Numbered from the stretch's first letter, positions 8,021 through 15,715 are shown. The stretch is 64,000 nucleotides of DNA from Blautia sp. AF19-10LB (GCF_003461245.1 NZ_QTWS01000014.1:1-64000); one strand, 5' to 3'. Notes: a model not told the origin generated them from the letters alone. Made by a program: numbers and translations.

Positions 8021-8086
8021 ATCAAAGAAAGCACTGAGAGTACTTTCAAGAAATTATGAAATATTCTCAATGCTTTCTATTTTTTG
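8021..8086. terminator. Long inverted repeat between the two exported-protein genes
   Basis: Arms at 8026-8042 and 8062-8078 pair over 17 bp with two mismatches. ATCAAA at the left edge and TTTGAT at the right edge extend the symmetry with one bulge. The plus-strand side has a run of six T (8080-8085), the minus-strand side only three. It may act as a bidirectional terminator or processing site. Confidence 0.5.
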
Positions 8087-8115
8087 ATTATAAACTTGCC
8101 GGTAATGATACTATG

Positions 8116-8421
8116 TTAATTTATCTCTTTCGCGTAACCTTTGTTGCAATATACACATGCACCATTCACCCATTTGTGAGACATTTCAATCGTCTCAACT
8201 TCATAAATGCTTACTTCTCCACAAATTAAACATTGTTTGTAATTATATACATGACGTGTCGCACATTTATCCCAGTCATCATATATACCAGGCATTTCAT
8301 CTTCATATCCATAGTACTGGGGAGAACCCCAACTATGAGTATGAGCGGCAAATACAGTCATTGGAGCAGCTACAATTCCAGCTACTACTGAAAGTGCTAA
8401 AATAGATTTTCTTAAATTCAT
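8116..8421 (-). CDS. Small secreted Cys/His-rich protein of unknown function (element cargo)
   Basis: 101 residues, ATG at 8421 preceded by GGGAGG. A classical signal peptide (MNLRKSILALSVVAGIVAAP) ends near VFA, leaving a ~75-residue mature protein beginning AHTHSWG. It contains two CxxC pairs (QCLICGE and ACVYCNK) and His-Trp/His-Tyr elements (HSW, HVY, HKW) in an alternating pattern, like the short H-x-W...CxxC repeats of some Gram-positive surface proteins. Zn binding is plausible. I do not recognise a family. It has its own promoter at 8469-8497 and AT-rich composition. Location at the element's far end is typical for cargo. Confidence 0.75.
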   Translation of the reverse strand: MNLRKSILALSVVAGIVAAPMTVFAAHTHSWGSPQYYGYEDEMPGIYDDWDKCATRHVYNYKQCLICGEVSIYEVETIEMSHKWVNGACVYCNKGYAKEIN

Positions 8422-8468
8422 AAGTTCCTCCCTTTCCTTAAAAATACATAGCTCTTTGTTACATTGTC

Positions 8469-8497
8469 ATTTTAACATAATAATTGGTAAAATGCAA
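8469..8497 (-). promoter_or_regulatory. Sigma A-type promoter for the exported cargo genes
   Basis: On the minus strand TTGCAT, 17 bp, TAAAAT. It lies about 48 bp upstream of the ATG at 8421. It probably drives both 8116-8421 and, by read-through, 7513-8001. Confidence 0.75.
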
Positions 8498-8582
8498 TAA
8501 TTTATTTTCTATTTACGAGAAAATACTGTGCATATTATCTTATTTAGGAATAGTTAAGGCGGCTACCTAAATCTTTTTATTA

Positions 8583-8600
8583 CTTTACCGCACATGAGCA
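8583..8600. repeat. Terminal inverted repeat, distal end
   Basis: The minus strand reads TGCTCATGTGCGGTAAAG inward from the boundary, matching the end at 763-780 at 15 of 18 positions. The AA at 8601-8602 is the second copy of the putative crossover dinucleotide. Confidence 0.8.
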
Positions 8601-8725
8601 TTCGCGCCCGGATTGTCGTTTCCGTAGCCCTCCAAGAGGTTGATAACGCCCCAAATGCCAAGACCTGCTCCGAGAGCGATAACGAGTGTCTGCAAAACGC
8701 CTACTGCGCTGTTGAAAAATGCCAT
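8585..8725 (-). pseudogene. 5' half of an interrupted maff-2 gene
   Basis: ATG at 8725 with an AAAGGAG site. It encodes MAFFNSAVGVLQTLVIALGA and continues through one membrane segment to GNDNPGA, all native Maff-2 sequence (41 residues). The insertion then adds five residues (NAHVR) and a TAA. Maff-2 proteins are short membrane proteins between virD4 and virB6 in clostridial conjugative elements; their function is not firmly known, and a pilin-like role has been guessed from position. The stub could still be expressed as a 46-residue peptide. Confidence 0.9.
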
Positions 8726-8771
8726 AATATAACTCCTTTCTGCCGCTGTGCGGCTGCCCGAAAAAGGGCAT

Positions 8772-8804
8772 AAAAAACGGCGGTCAGTTTTCGATAACTG
8801 CCGC
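8772..8804 (-). terminator. Hairpin with T-run upstream of maff-2
   Basis: On the minus strand GCGGCAGTT and AACTGACCGC pair with one bulge, followed by six T. It lies between the small gene at 8935-9147 and maff-2. It may attenuate transcription from virD4 into the channel genes. Confidence 0.55.
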
Positions 8805-8934
8805 GGTCATAAGTCCCCGCGCTGCGTTTGTTGCTGCTGCGCGGCGGTATTCAGTTGTAGGGTGCGGCTTCCTGCCGCGATACGCGCAAGGAGTAGGGGC
8901 GCGTACCATGTAGCCCGTGTTTATTATTTTTACT

Positions 8935-9147
8935 TTAAGCTCCCTCCTTTTCAAAAAGCGGTGTGTAGACAGGCTTAATGCCGTACTGCCGTTCCCGGAC
9001 AGCTTCGATATACTTGATATAGGAAATACCTGCCTGTCTTGTCCTGCGTTCCTGTTCCCGCTGCATTTCCTCGGCAGCTTCCACAAGCCCGCTGATAGCC
9101 CGGATTAGCTGCTGTTTTGCCTTTTTCTTTCTGATACGCTTATTCAT
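8935..9147 (-). CDS. Small conserved conjugation-operon protein, function unknown
   Basis: 70 residues, ATG at 9147 preceded by AGGAGG and overlapping the virD4 stop. The N-terminus is very basic (MNKRIRKKKAKQQL), followed by a Glu/Gln-rich helix and the segment GISYIKYIEAVRERQYGIKP. There is no membrane segment or known motif. Its fixed place between virD4 and maff-2 suggests a role in the secretion machinery or its regulation, but I do not recognise it. A longer frame starts at 9195 without a good ribosome site. Confidence 0.6.
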   Translation of the reverse strand: MNKRIRKKKAKQQLIRAISGLVEAAEEMQREQERRTRQAGISYIKYIEAVRERQYGIKPVYTPLFEKEGA

Positions 9148-10927
9148 TTTCTGTGTCCTCCTGCAAATCTGCTTCGTCAACTTCGTAATAGTCAAATACC
9201 TCGTCCGGCTTTACGATTGCAGGACGGCGGCGCAAGTGCTTTTCCATGTCAAAGGCATTTTTCTTGTCAAAGTCGGAAAGGTACTTGTACTTCGGGTGTT
9301 TGGTAATATCGTATTTTTCGGAGAAGAACGGACGCACCCCGCGTAGTTGCAAGATACATTTCCCGCCGTCCATGACCGCAATTTCATCTTCGCTCATAAG
9401 CTGCTTGCCTAACTTCTGATAGTTCAGCCCGTGGGAAAGCTCCCGTCCTCTTGTTTCGGAAGTGTTGAAGCTGTCAATGGTTTCTTTCCCCAAGATTTCC
9501 GACATTTCTTTAAGGGTCGTTTTCTCCTTGCCGCCCAAGAACAGGGTCGTATCGCAGTTGCCGACAATGGTATCGGCGTTGTCCTTGTAGATAGCCTTTA
9601 GCTGCGACTGGCTCTGCAAGATGATGGACGCGGAGATTTCGCGGCTCCTTATCGTGGCAATGAGTTTTTCAAACTTCGGTATCTGCCCGATATTTGCAAA
9701 CTCGTCAAGCAGACAGCGCACATGAACAGGTAGCCGCCCGCCGTACACATCATCTGCCTTGTCACAAAGCAGATTGAAAAGCTGTGTGTAAAGGATTGAT
9801 ACAACAAAGTTAAAGGTGTCGTCGGTGTCGGAGATAATAACAAAAAGCGCGGTCTTTCGGTCGCCTAAGGTGTCAAGCTCCATTTCGTCGGTTTCCATCA
9901 GCTCGCGCAGTTCCCGAATGTCAAAGGGGGCAAGACGCGCACCGCAGGAAATGAGGATAGAGCTTCTTGTTTTTCCGGCAGACAGCAAAAACTTCTTGTA
10001 CTGGCGCACCGCAAAATGTTCCGGGTCTTTTTCCTCCAAGCGTTCAAACATGAGGTCAACGGGGGATTGAAATTCCGGGTCGTCCTCGCGGGCTTCCGAC
10101 GCATTTATCATTTCAAGCAGCGTCGTAAAGTTTTTCTCATTCTCCGGGGCTTCGTACCAGATGTAGCCGATAAGGGCGCAGTAAAAAAGCCGTTCCGATT
10201 TCACCCAAAAATCCTCGCCGGATTTTTCCCCGTCGCCTTTGGTGTTGGCGATAATGGTATTTACCAGTTTCAAAATATCCTTTTCGCTGCGCAGATAGGC
10301 GAAGGGATTGTACCGCATGGATTTCTTGAAATTGATGGTGTTTAGCACCTTGATTTTGTACCCGCCCCGCTGCAAGAGCTTTCCACACTCGATTAAAACC
10401 GTTCCTTTCGGGTCTGTGACAACATAGCTGCTGTGCATTTGCATTAAGTTGGGCTTTACAAAAAACCTTGTTTTGCCGCTGCCGGAGCCGCCGATGACAA
10501 GCACGTTTTTGTTTCTTGCATACTTCGGGTGCTTCGGGCGGCTGCTCATCATCAGCCTTTCGGTCTGCGTCAGCAGCACGTTATTTTCAAACATGGGGTC
10601 GATATATGGCTTTATATCCTCGGCATTGCCCCAACGTGCAGAGCCGTACTCCATGCCCTTACGGTATTTCTTTGCGTTCTTGCCTTTCACATAGACCGCA
10701 AGCCGGATAACGACAGCCCCGACAATGCCGATAAGCAAATCCATAGGGTTAAAACTCGGCAGGGCATTTGAAAAGGCAGCGGAAAAGCCGCTGCCAATGG
10801 AAACCAGCTTGCCGGAGAGGTCAGCCCCCGGCGAGAGCCGCACCGCCTGTCCGACTTTATCAAAGAGATACACAAAGAGCAGATAGGGGGCGTTTAGGAT
10901 AAGCAGCTTCTTGATATTCGGCTTCAT
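9140..10927 (-). CDS. virD4: VirD4/TraG-type coupling ATPase
   Basis: 595 residues, ATG at 10927 overlapping the preceding stop as ATGA. Type IV coupling proteins bring the relaxase-DNA complex to the secretion channel. Two N-terminal membrane segments (about residues 7-25 and 60-80) are followed by the ATPase domain with Walker A GGSGSGKT (residues 146-153), Walker B region CLLDEFANIG and the conserved LQSQSQLKAIYK segment. Length is normal. Downstream come a small gene, maff-2 and virB6, the order typical of Tn1549-like elements. This coupling protein could also recruit the nested mobilizable element's relaxase. Confidence 0.95.
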   Translation of the reverse strand: MKPNIKKLLILNAPYLLFVYLFDKVGQAVRLSPGADLSGKLVSIGSGFSAAFSNALPSFNPMDLLIGIVGAVVIRLAVYVKGKNAKKYRKGMEYGSARWGNAEDIKPYIDPMFENNVLLTQTERLMMSSRPKHPKYARNKNVLVIGGSGSGKTRFFVKPNLMQMHSSYVVTDPKGTVLIECGKLLQRGGYKIKVLNTINFKKSMRYNPFAYLRSEKDILKLVNTIIANTKGDGEKSGEDFWVKSERLFYCALIGYIWYEAPENEKNFTTLLEMINASEAREDDPEFQSPVDLMFERLEEKDPEHFAVRQYKKFLLSAGKTRSSILISCGARLAPFDIRELRELMETDEMELDTLGDRKTALFVIISDTDDTFNFVVSILYTQLFNLLCDKADDVYGGRLPVHVRCLLDEFANIGQIPKFEKLIATIRSREISASIILQSQSQLKAIYKDNADTIVGNCDTTLFLGGKEKTTLKEMSEILGKETIDSFNTSETRGRELSHGLNYQKLGKQLMSEDEIAVMDGGKCILQLRGVRPFFSEKYDITKHPKYKYLSDFDKKNAFDMEKHLRRRPAIVKPDEVFDYYEVDEADLQEDTENE

Positions 10928-11400
10928 AGCGATACCTCCCTGTCCTTGTATTTTGTCTTTTGACGGTTCGCGTTAAGCTGCTTTGCTGCTTCCCGGAATG
11001 TGGCAAGTGCCTTTCGGATAGAGGGCTTTTGCTCCTGTGTCAGCTTCTTTGCGGAAAACTCCTTAAAGGCTGCGGTCAGAGCGTCCGCGTCCCGCCCCTT
11101 GAAAAAGACGAGATAACGGGGCGGCGTTTCGGTGCTGTCTTTCTTTAGGGCAAAGTCGATACCGTATTTTTTTGCCGTCTGCTCAAAGGCTTTGATATTG
11201 CCCTCGGTTATCTCAATGTTGGATAGCCCCGCGTTCTGCTTCGCAAGCTGCTTTAGGGTCTGCTTCCCGTGGGGCTGTTTTTCCTGCTGCTTTTTTGCCT
11301 GTGCAAGCATGGCTTTGATTGCCTTTTGCAGCGTTTCAGCGGTCAGCTTCGCTCCCTTGACAGAGAGCGCAACCACTTTTTCGTTGATTTCATCTTGCAA
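10924..11400 (-). CDS. PcfB/DUF3801 family conjugation protein
   Basis: 158 residues from a TTG start at 11400 (MQDEINEKVVALSVKGAKLT) with GGAGGA upstream. The N-terminal helix pattern with TAETLQKAIKAMLAQ, a Lys-rich linker, then the C-terminal domain with YLVFFKGRDADALTAAFKEF identifies the PcfB/DUF3801 family. PcfB in pCF10 is an accessory factor that helps dock relaxase with the coupling protein. It is coupled to virD4 through the 4-nt ATGA overlap, in keeping with that role. The last ~20 residues are basic. Confidence 0.85.
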   Translation of the reverse strand: MQDEINEKVVALSVKGAKLTAETLQKAIKAMLAQAKKQQEKQPHGKQTLKQLAKQNAGLSNIEITEGNIKAFEQTAKKYGIDFALKKDSTETPPRYLVFFKGRDADALTAAFKEFSAKKLTQEQKPSIRKALATFREAAKQLNANRQKTKYKDREVSL

Positions 11401-11497
11401 TGTTTACCGTCCTCCTTTCCCGGTAGTAGTGATAGTGTTAAGGTGGTACGCCGCTTTTGGGCGTGAAAAAAGGGCGTCCGTTCTTCACGCCGCCCCG

Positions 11498-11716
11498 TTA
11501 AATCCGCACCCGCAGCCCGTTCAAGTCCTCGGCGCGGATACCTACAAGATACCAGTTGTCCCCGTACTCAATCCGGGTCGGCTTCCATTTGCCGCCTGTG
11601 AATACGTCCATGCACTCGCCGCAATGCAAGCCGCCGTAATAGTCGGCAATATCAAAGCGAATATCGTAGCGGTCAGCGGTTTCGTCAAAAATTAAAGCTC
11701 CTGTTTTCTGTGCCAT
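11498..11716 (-). CDS. DUF5348-like small protein
   Basis: 72 residues, ATG at 11716 with AGGAGG upstream. Text such as RYDIRFDIADYYGGLHCGE, DVFTGGKWKPTRIEY and DNWYLVGI suggests a small beta-rich domain and matches the short DUF5348-type proteins common in Tn1549-like elements. The function is unknown. It lies in the minus-strand operon between the replication-type gene and pcfB. Confidence 0.7.
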   Translation of the reverse strand: MAQKTGALIFDETADRYDIRFDIADYYGGLHCGECMDVFTGGKWKPTRIEYGDNWYLVGIRAEDLNGLRVRI

Positions 11717-11739
11717 GTGGTAAATCCTCCTTTTTTCGT

Positions 11740-12723
11740 TTACAGGCTTTCGCCCTCGTTGTAGGTGTAGTAGTCCGGGTCGCCGTATTTAGGCTTGCCG
11801 GATAATGCGCCGCTTGCCATGTCGTGAGCGACAAGGGAAGTATAGTAGCTGTCAATGGTAGACGGGGCATTGAAAAGCACCGCCTTTAGGTACTGCTTGA
11901 TGTTGCGGATTTTCGTGGTGTTCTCCTGCATACAGTCAAGCACAAAGCGGATATGTTCGCTGTTCAGCTTCATAAACTTTGACTTCACAAGCTCGGCGGG
12001 GTAATCGTCCCCGGCAATACGGATTTTCTTTCTTGCCGTACAGACGGTTTCAAGCATGAGGTCAACAATTTCATTCAGACGGTCGCGGTCAAGGCTTCTG
12101 TCCTGTAAGAGAATGTCATAGGCGATATTGTCTTTGATAATTTCCTCATACACTCTGTAAGCGTCGTTCCTTTCCGTTCTTTTCCGTTCCGGCGGCTGTG
12201 CCGTTTCGTCCTCGCCATAAGGCAAGGGATTTAGGGAATGGATAGGAATGGAATGGGTACTTGATAAATCCGTATTTGATTTTTCTTTTTTTGGTAAGTT
12301 AGTTCTTTGTATATCTTTATTTAATTGCGTTGGATTTTCCAACGTAGGTTTTTCCTGCGTAGGTTTTTCCAACGTTGGATTATCCAATGTTGGATTTTCC
12401 AATGTAGGTAAATCCGATACAGGCGGGGTCTGCGGCTGCTCAAAGATTACATAGTCTGTGCCGCGCAAGCGTCCTTTCTCGTCGCGCTCCCTTGAACGGA
12501 CGATATACCCGGCGCGTTCCAGTTCCTTAACGGCTTCCCGGATAGCGTCGATTTTCTCCCGGTTGATAAAGGACAGCCCCGCAAGGGTATAGTCCCAATC
12601 CTCCGGCAAGGACAGCATTTGCGATAACAGCCCTTTTGCCTTTAGGGATAGCTCCTTATTGCGTAAGTGGTGGTTGCTCATAACCGTATAGCCCTTGTTG
12701 CGCTCCACTCTGAAAACTGCCAT
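11740..12723 (-). CDS. HTH replication-type protein of the conjugative element (DUF6017-like)
   Basis: 327 residues, ATG at 12723 with AAGGAG 11 nt upstream; the longer upstream frame lacks one. The N-terminal ~115 residues (FRVERNKGYTVMSNHHLRNK, LSLKAKGLLSQMLSLPEDW, then KIDAIREAVKELERAGYIV) form a winged-helix domain of the kind found in replication initiators and phage DnaD-like proteins. A repetitive Pro/Thr/Asn linker follows (about 120-150), and the C-terminal domain contains IKDNIAYDILLQDRS and ends with GESL, like the initiator of the nested element. It probably acts in replication or regulation of the excised conjugative element. Confidence 0.8.
   Translation of the reverse strand: MAVFRVERNKGYTVMSNHHLRNKELSLKAKGLLSQMLSLPEDWDYTLAGLSFINREKIDAIREAVKELERAGYIVRSRERDEKGRLRGTDYVIFEQPQTPPVSDLPTLENPTLDNPTLEKPTQEKPTLENPTQLNKDIQRTNLPKKEKSNTDLSSTHSIPIHSLNPLPYGEDETAQPPERKRTERNDAYRVYEEIIKDNIAYDILLQDRSLDRDRLNEIVDLMLETVCTARKKIRIAGDDYPAELVKSKFMKLNSEHIRFVLDCMQENTTKIRNIKQYLKAVLFNAPSTIDSYYTSLVAHDMASGALSGKPKYGDPDYYTYNEGESL
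12325..12410 (-). repeat. 15-bp tandem repeats in the linker of the HTH protein
   Basis: Five to six copies of a 15-bp unit, consensus on the plus strand near TTGGATTTTCCAACG, encode repeated pentapeptides (NPTLE, NPTLD, KPTQE, KPTLE). Copy number could vary by slippage without changing the frame. Confidence 0.85.
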
Positions 12724-12873
12724 AGCTTCATCACTCCTTTGCTGCATACCTGTTACGCAATAGAAACGCGATTTTGAGGGTTTAGGTATCAATCCCTTAT
12801 CCGCTGAAAACCGCGCCCGCAAAGCCGCATAAATCAAGGGCTTTTTCCTGCCTACTGCGTAACAAAGGGCATG

Positions 12874-12921
12874 AAAAAAGCGGCGTTCCTGTTCTTCCTT
12901 GTGGGAAGTGAGAAACGCCGC
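12874..12921 (-). terminator. Intrinsic terminator
   Basis: On the minus strand GCGGCGTT and AACGCCGC pair, with an internal CTTCC/GGAAG helix, followed by six T. It lies just after the stop of the gene at 12934-13296, so the downstream HTH gene is likely transcribed separately or by partial read-through. Confidence 0.85.
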
Positions 12922-12933
12922 CTGTGCGGTGCG

Positions 12934-13296
12934 TTATTCTGCTTCTTCGGCTATGAGGTCTTGTATGACTTCGCCAAAGTCTGCCGTAAAGGAAAAAATG
13001 AAGTATTCCAAAACGGCGGGGTCTGCGTCCATAGGCTCGGCTTCTTCGGAAAAGGGCAAGCCCATAAGCCCATAGAGCATTTTTATGATTTTGAACAGCT
13101 TCCCCCGGTCGGCGGGGGTGTTCATGGTAACAAGTACGTCGGTCAAGCGGTTTACGGTTTCCATGTCGCCGCCTGTCGTTACCCATACCATTTCTGCGAA
13201 TGACTGCGTGATTGCCCCGGCGACAAGGTTTACCTTATCCTTGCTGATTTCGCCGGACGGGAGTATAATACCCTTGTCTAAAAGTACGTTTTTCAT
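12934..13296 (-). CDS. Conserved hypothetical protein at the end of the conjugative element
   Basis: 120 residues, ATG at 13296 with AGGAGG upstream. It begins MKNVLLDKGIILPSGEISKD and is a soluble, acidic, mostly helical protein with no signal peptide and no motif I can name. The C-terminus is Glu/Asp-rich. It is the gene closest to the chromosomal junction. Its product may be a regulatory or replication accessory protein; this is only position-based. The ribosome site and compact spacing support it being real. Confidence 0.65.
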   Translation of the reverse strand: MKNVLLDKGIILPSGEISKDKVNLVAGAITQSFAEMVWVTTGGDMETVNRLTDVLVTMNTPADRGKLFKIIKMLYGLMGLPFSEEAEPMDADPAVLEYFIFSFTADFGEVIQDLIAEEAE

Positions 13297-13493
13297 GTCG
13301 TCCTCCTATAATCTGTGGTGCCAAAATGGTGCCCGGTCTTACAAAATCATCTTATACGGAGATACGGCAAGATAAATGACGATACGCGGAAAACCTTGAT
13401 TTTAAGCCATTTTCGCAAGGTTTTATAAACACTTGCGCGGGCTTATAAGAAGATTTCCGTCTATCAAATCAATAAAAAATTTGTCGAAAAGAA
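13297..13493. other. Conjugative element terminal region and chromosomal junction
   Basis: No gene. The region contains a 9-bp inverted repeat AAAACCTTG/CAAGGTTTT at 13390-13398 and 13416-13424, and the palindrome CTTATAAG at 13442-13449. Gene direction, base composition and function change across this stretch: mobile genes to the left, xpt to the right. The exact att site cannot be placed because the other end of the element is outside the window. Confidence 0.5.
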
Positions 13494-13522
13494 TTGAACT
13501 TCTGCGAAGAATAGAGTATCAT
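13494..13522 (+). promoter_or_regulatory. Candidate promoter for xpt
   Basis: TTGAAC, 17 bp, TATCAT, about 50 bp upstream of the xpt start. I see no purine riboswitch core between it and the gene. Confidence 0.45.
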
Positions 13523-13569
13523 AAATATAATTTTACAAAAACGAGAATTTTAGTCAAAGGAGATATAAC

Positions 13570-14142
13570 ATGCAGCTTTTAAAAGACCGTATACTGAAAG
13601 ATGGAATCGTGAAACCAGGAAATATTTTGAAAGTAGACAGTTTTTTGAATCACCAGATGGACATTACTCTGATCAATGAGATCGGCAAAGAATTCAAGAG
13701 ACGTTTTGCTGACTGCCCGATTACCAAGATCCTTACGATCGAAGCATCTGGAATCGGAATTGCCTGTATCGCAGCACAGTATTTTGATGTTCCTGTAGTT
13801 TTTGCCAAGAAGGCACAGAGCCTGAATCTGGATGGTGAGATGTACTGTTCCAAGGTAGAATCTTTCACCCACAAGAAAGTTTATGACGTGATCTTATCCA
13901 AGAAATTTCTCGGACCGGAAGACCATGTTCTCCTGATCGATGATTTCCTTGCCAACGGATGTGCACTGCTCGGCCTGATCGAGATCGTCAAAGAATCCGG
14001 AGCTACCCTTGAAGGTGCCGGAATCGTGATCGAGAAAGGTTTCCAGAACGGCGGACAGAAGATCCGTGACATGGGTGTTCGTCTGGAATCTCTTGCGATC
14101 GTTGACTCTATGACTGATGATTCTCTGACATTCCGCGAGTAA
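13570..14142 (+). CDS. xpt: Xanthine phosphoribosyltransferase
   Basis: 190 residues, ATG at 13570 with AAAGGAG upstream. It converts xanthine (and some hypoxanthine/guanine) plus PRPP to the nucleotide in purine salvage, in the cytoplasm. The PRPP-binding motif is visible as [15 protein letters not shown] near residue 117; the N-terminus [20 protein letters not shown] and [11 protein letters not shown] are characteristic of Xpt. Length is normal. It stands alone here rather than with pbuX, and the mobile element lies directly upstream, which may have separated it from an older control region. A strong terminator follows. Confidence 0.95.
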   Translation: MQLLKDRILKDGIVKPGNILKVDSFLNHQMDITLINEIGKEFKRRFADCPITKILTIEASGIGIACIAAQYFDVPVVFAKKAQSLNLDGEMYCSKVESFTHKKVYDVILSKKFLGPEDHVLLIDDFLANGCALLGLIEIVKESGATLEGAGIVIEKGFQNGGQKIRDMGVRLESLAIVDSMTDDSLTFRE

Positions 14143-14187
14143 TTTTTTACCGTCCACAGTAAAATTTATCGCAAAGCGCACAAAACA

Positions 14188-14230
14188 ACAGCCGGAACAA
14201 AGTCTTAATGCTCTGTTCCGGCTGTATTTT
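14188..14230. terminator. Bidirectional intrinsic terminator
   Basis: A 12-bp perfect stem (ACAGCCGGAACA/TGTTCCGGCTGT) is followed by ATTTTT on the plus strand. On the minus strand the flanking sequence is TTGTTTTG. It separates convergent xpt and the lipoprotein gene. Confidence 0.9.
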
Positions 14231-14244
14231 TGTATCTTTACTTA

Positions 14245-15714
14245 TTATTTCTTTGCCTTTTCGGTCGGTGTTGGTGTCTCCGTAGCGGTTGGCTTCGGCG
14301 TAGAAGTCGGCTTCTTTGTCGGCTCCGCCTTTTCCGTTGGAGTTGGTGTTTCTGTCTCAGCTGGTGTCGGGGAAACTTCCTCCGGTGTTTCCGTTGGAGT
14401 CACCGTCGGCTCTGCTGCCTCAGTCGGTGTGACCGGCTCCGGTGTCTCTGTCGGGTCCGGCTCTACTTCCTTCTCTGAATAATATCCATTGTCGATCAGG
14501 ATCTCATAGTTATCCCTGTCGATCATCTGCGACTCACAGAGATAAGTTCCTATGATCTTGACGCCATTGTCATACTGCTCGTAATCATTGACTTCCGGAT
14601 CATCCTCTCCGTGGAGATATACATTTACCATCTCCTCGCACTGATCCGCAAGTTCTCTGAAATCCATAAATACACTGAATGCCTGTGTGCCGGATGCTAT
14701 ACGCTTCACTGCATCCTCCTTGCAGCCATTTCCCGTGATCATCGGCCAGATATCTGTTCCCGGAACTACACCAGCCTCCTGAAGTGCTTCCTGCACGGCT
14801 CCTGCTGCATCGTCAAATCCTGTACAGATGATATCCGGTGCCGCTCCATCTGGATAAAACTGCTCCAGGATCTCTGCTGCACGTGATTTTGCAGTGTTTT
14901 TGCTCCATCTCAGGATTCCTGTGTCATCAAAAGAAAGTTTGCCTGATTTGCATACAAGAGTTCCGTCATCCAGATATTCCTGCAGCGTCTCCATCAGACC
15001 GTTATACAGAAACAGCGCCTGCGTATCATCCAGAGATCCCATAAAAAATTCGATTGTCCTGGATTCTTTTGCCTCACGGACCTTGTCCAGTTCTTCGCTC
15101 TCAATGATCTTCTTGCCGATCATCTGACCGATCTGGCGGCCGCCAAATGTGACATAATATTTGACTGCATTCGTATCCATGATCAGATCATCGTAGGAAA
15201 ATACCGGAATTTCCGCTTCCTTCACGCTCTCAAGGACACTCTTGAGCCCATAAGGATCCACCGGTGCAATGACGAACGCAGAAACCTCTTCTGCTGTCAG
15301 TTCCTGGATCTGGGAAACCTGTCTGGAAACATCGTTCTCGGCATACTCGATCACCGGTTCATATCCATCGTCCTCAAGTGTGCTTTTGAACTCATCTGCA
15401 TCTCTGGTCCATTTCTCCTCGTTTGGAAGAAGAACGGCGATCTTCTCTCTGGAAGCTTCCGTTGTCTCCTCCGTCTTGTCCTCATTGTCAGAATCTGAGG
15501 TTTCTGTTTCCTTTGATGATTTCTGTTTATTTGTTTCTTTATCTGATTTTGCTTCCGGAGTCGGAGTCTCTGTCAGTTCATCCTCTCCTGCTCCCTCTTT
15601 TTCTGTCTGTGCACTTTCACTGGCAGCTTCTGTTGCCTCATTCTTGCCACATCCGCCAAGTACAGTCGTTGTCAGAAAAATGCCTAATAAAAGATATGCT
15701 GTCTTTTTTTTCAT
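14245..15714 (-). CDS. Type 1 sugar-binding-like lipoprotein with Thr/Pro-rich tail
   Basis: 489 residues, starting MKKKTAYLLLGIFL with lipobox VLGGC (Cys about 22). A Glu/Thr/Ser-rich linker (residues 25-88) leads to a periplasmic-binding-protein fold (about 90-420): IAVLLPNEEKWTRDADEF, FVIAPVDPYGLKSVL, IPVFSYDDLI and ICTGFDDAAGAVQEALQEAG are typical of the ribose/galactose/xylose-binding family. The C-terminal ~65 residues are almost pure Pro/Thr/Glu repeats (PTE, TPTPTEK). Such tails are not usual in transport receptors. No permease or ATPase gene lies nearby, so it may serve as a sensor or orphan receptor on the cell surface. A gene for a DNA-binding regulator lies immediately upstream with only 1 nt between. 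Confidence 0.85.
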   Translation of the reverse strand: MKKKTAYLLLGIFLTTTVLGGCGKNEATEAASESAQTEKEGAGEDELTETPTPEAKSDKETNKQKSSKETETSDSDNEDKTEETTEASREKIAVLLPNEEKWTRDADEFKSTLEDDGYEPVIEYAENDVSRQVSQIQELTAEEVSAFVIAPVDPYGLKSVLESVKEAEIPVFSYDDLIMDTNAVKYYVTFGGRQIGQMIGKKIIESEELDKVREAKESRTIEFFMGSLDDTQALFLYNGLMETLQEYLDDGTLVCKSGKLSFDDTGILRWSKNTAKSRAAEILEQFYPDGAAPDIICTGFDDAAGAVQEALQEAGVVPGTDIWPMITGNGCKEDAVKRIASGTQAFSVFMDFRELADQCEEMVNVYLHGEDDPEVNDYEQYDNGVKIIGTYLCESQMIDRDNYEILIDNGYYSEKEVEPDPTETPEPVTPTEAAEPTVTPTETPEEVSPTPAETETPTPTEKAEPTKKPTSTPKPTATETPTPTEKAKK

Positions 15715-15715
15715 G

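Larger units (their letters stand above)
763..8600. mobile_element. 7.84 kb integrative mobilizable element nested in maff-2
   Basis: Both ends can be placed from the sequence. On the minus strand the outer gene reads GCGAA, then the element begins TGCTCATGTG and ends CACATAAGCA, then AAAAGCC resumes the gene. Removing 763-8600 with one of the two flanking AA dinucleotides (761-762 and 8601-8602) restores GCGAAAAGCC, codons A-K-S of maff-2, in frame. A 2-bp crossover is what large serine recombinases use, and such a gene (851-2476) lies at one end. The element carries recombinase, TnpW-like protein, DnaC-like ATPase, RepA-type initiator, Cys-rich protein, relaxase, MobC, a probable oriT and two exported cargo proteins. 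It has no secretion-channel genes of its own, so it should depend on a host type IV system for transfer. Confidence 0.9.

Noticed and set aside
8784..8907. Possible small gene between 8935 and maff-2
   Set aside because: Arg/Ala-rich text with no ribosome site and a terminator-like hairpin at its end.
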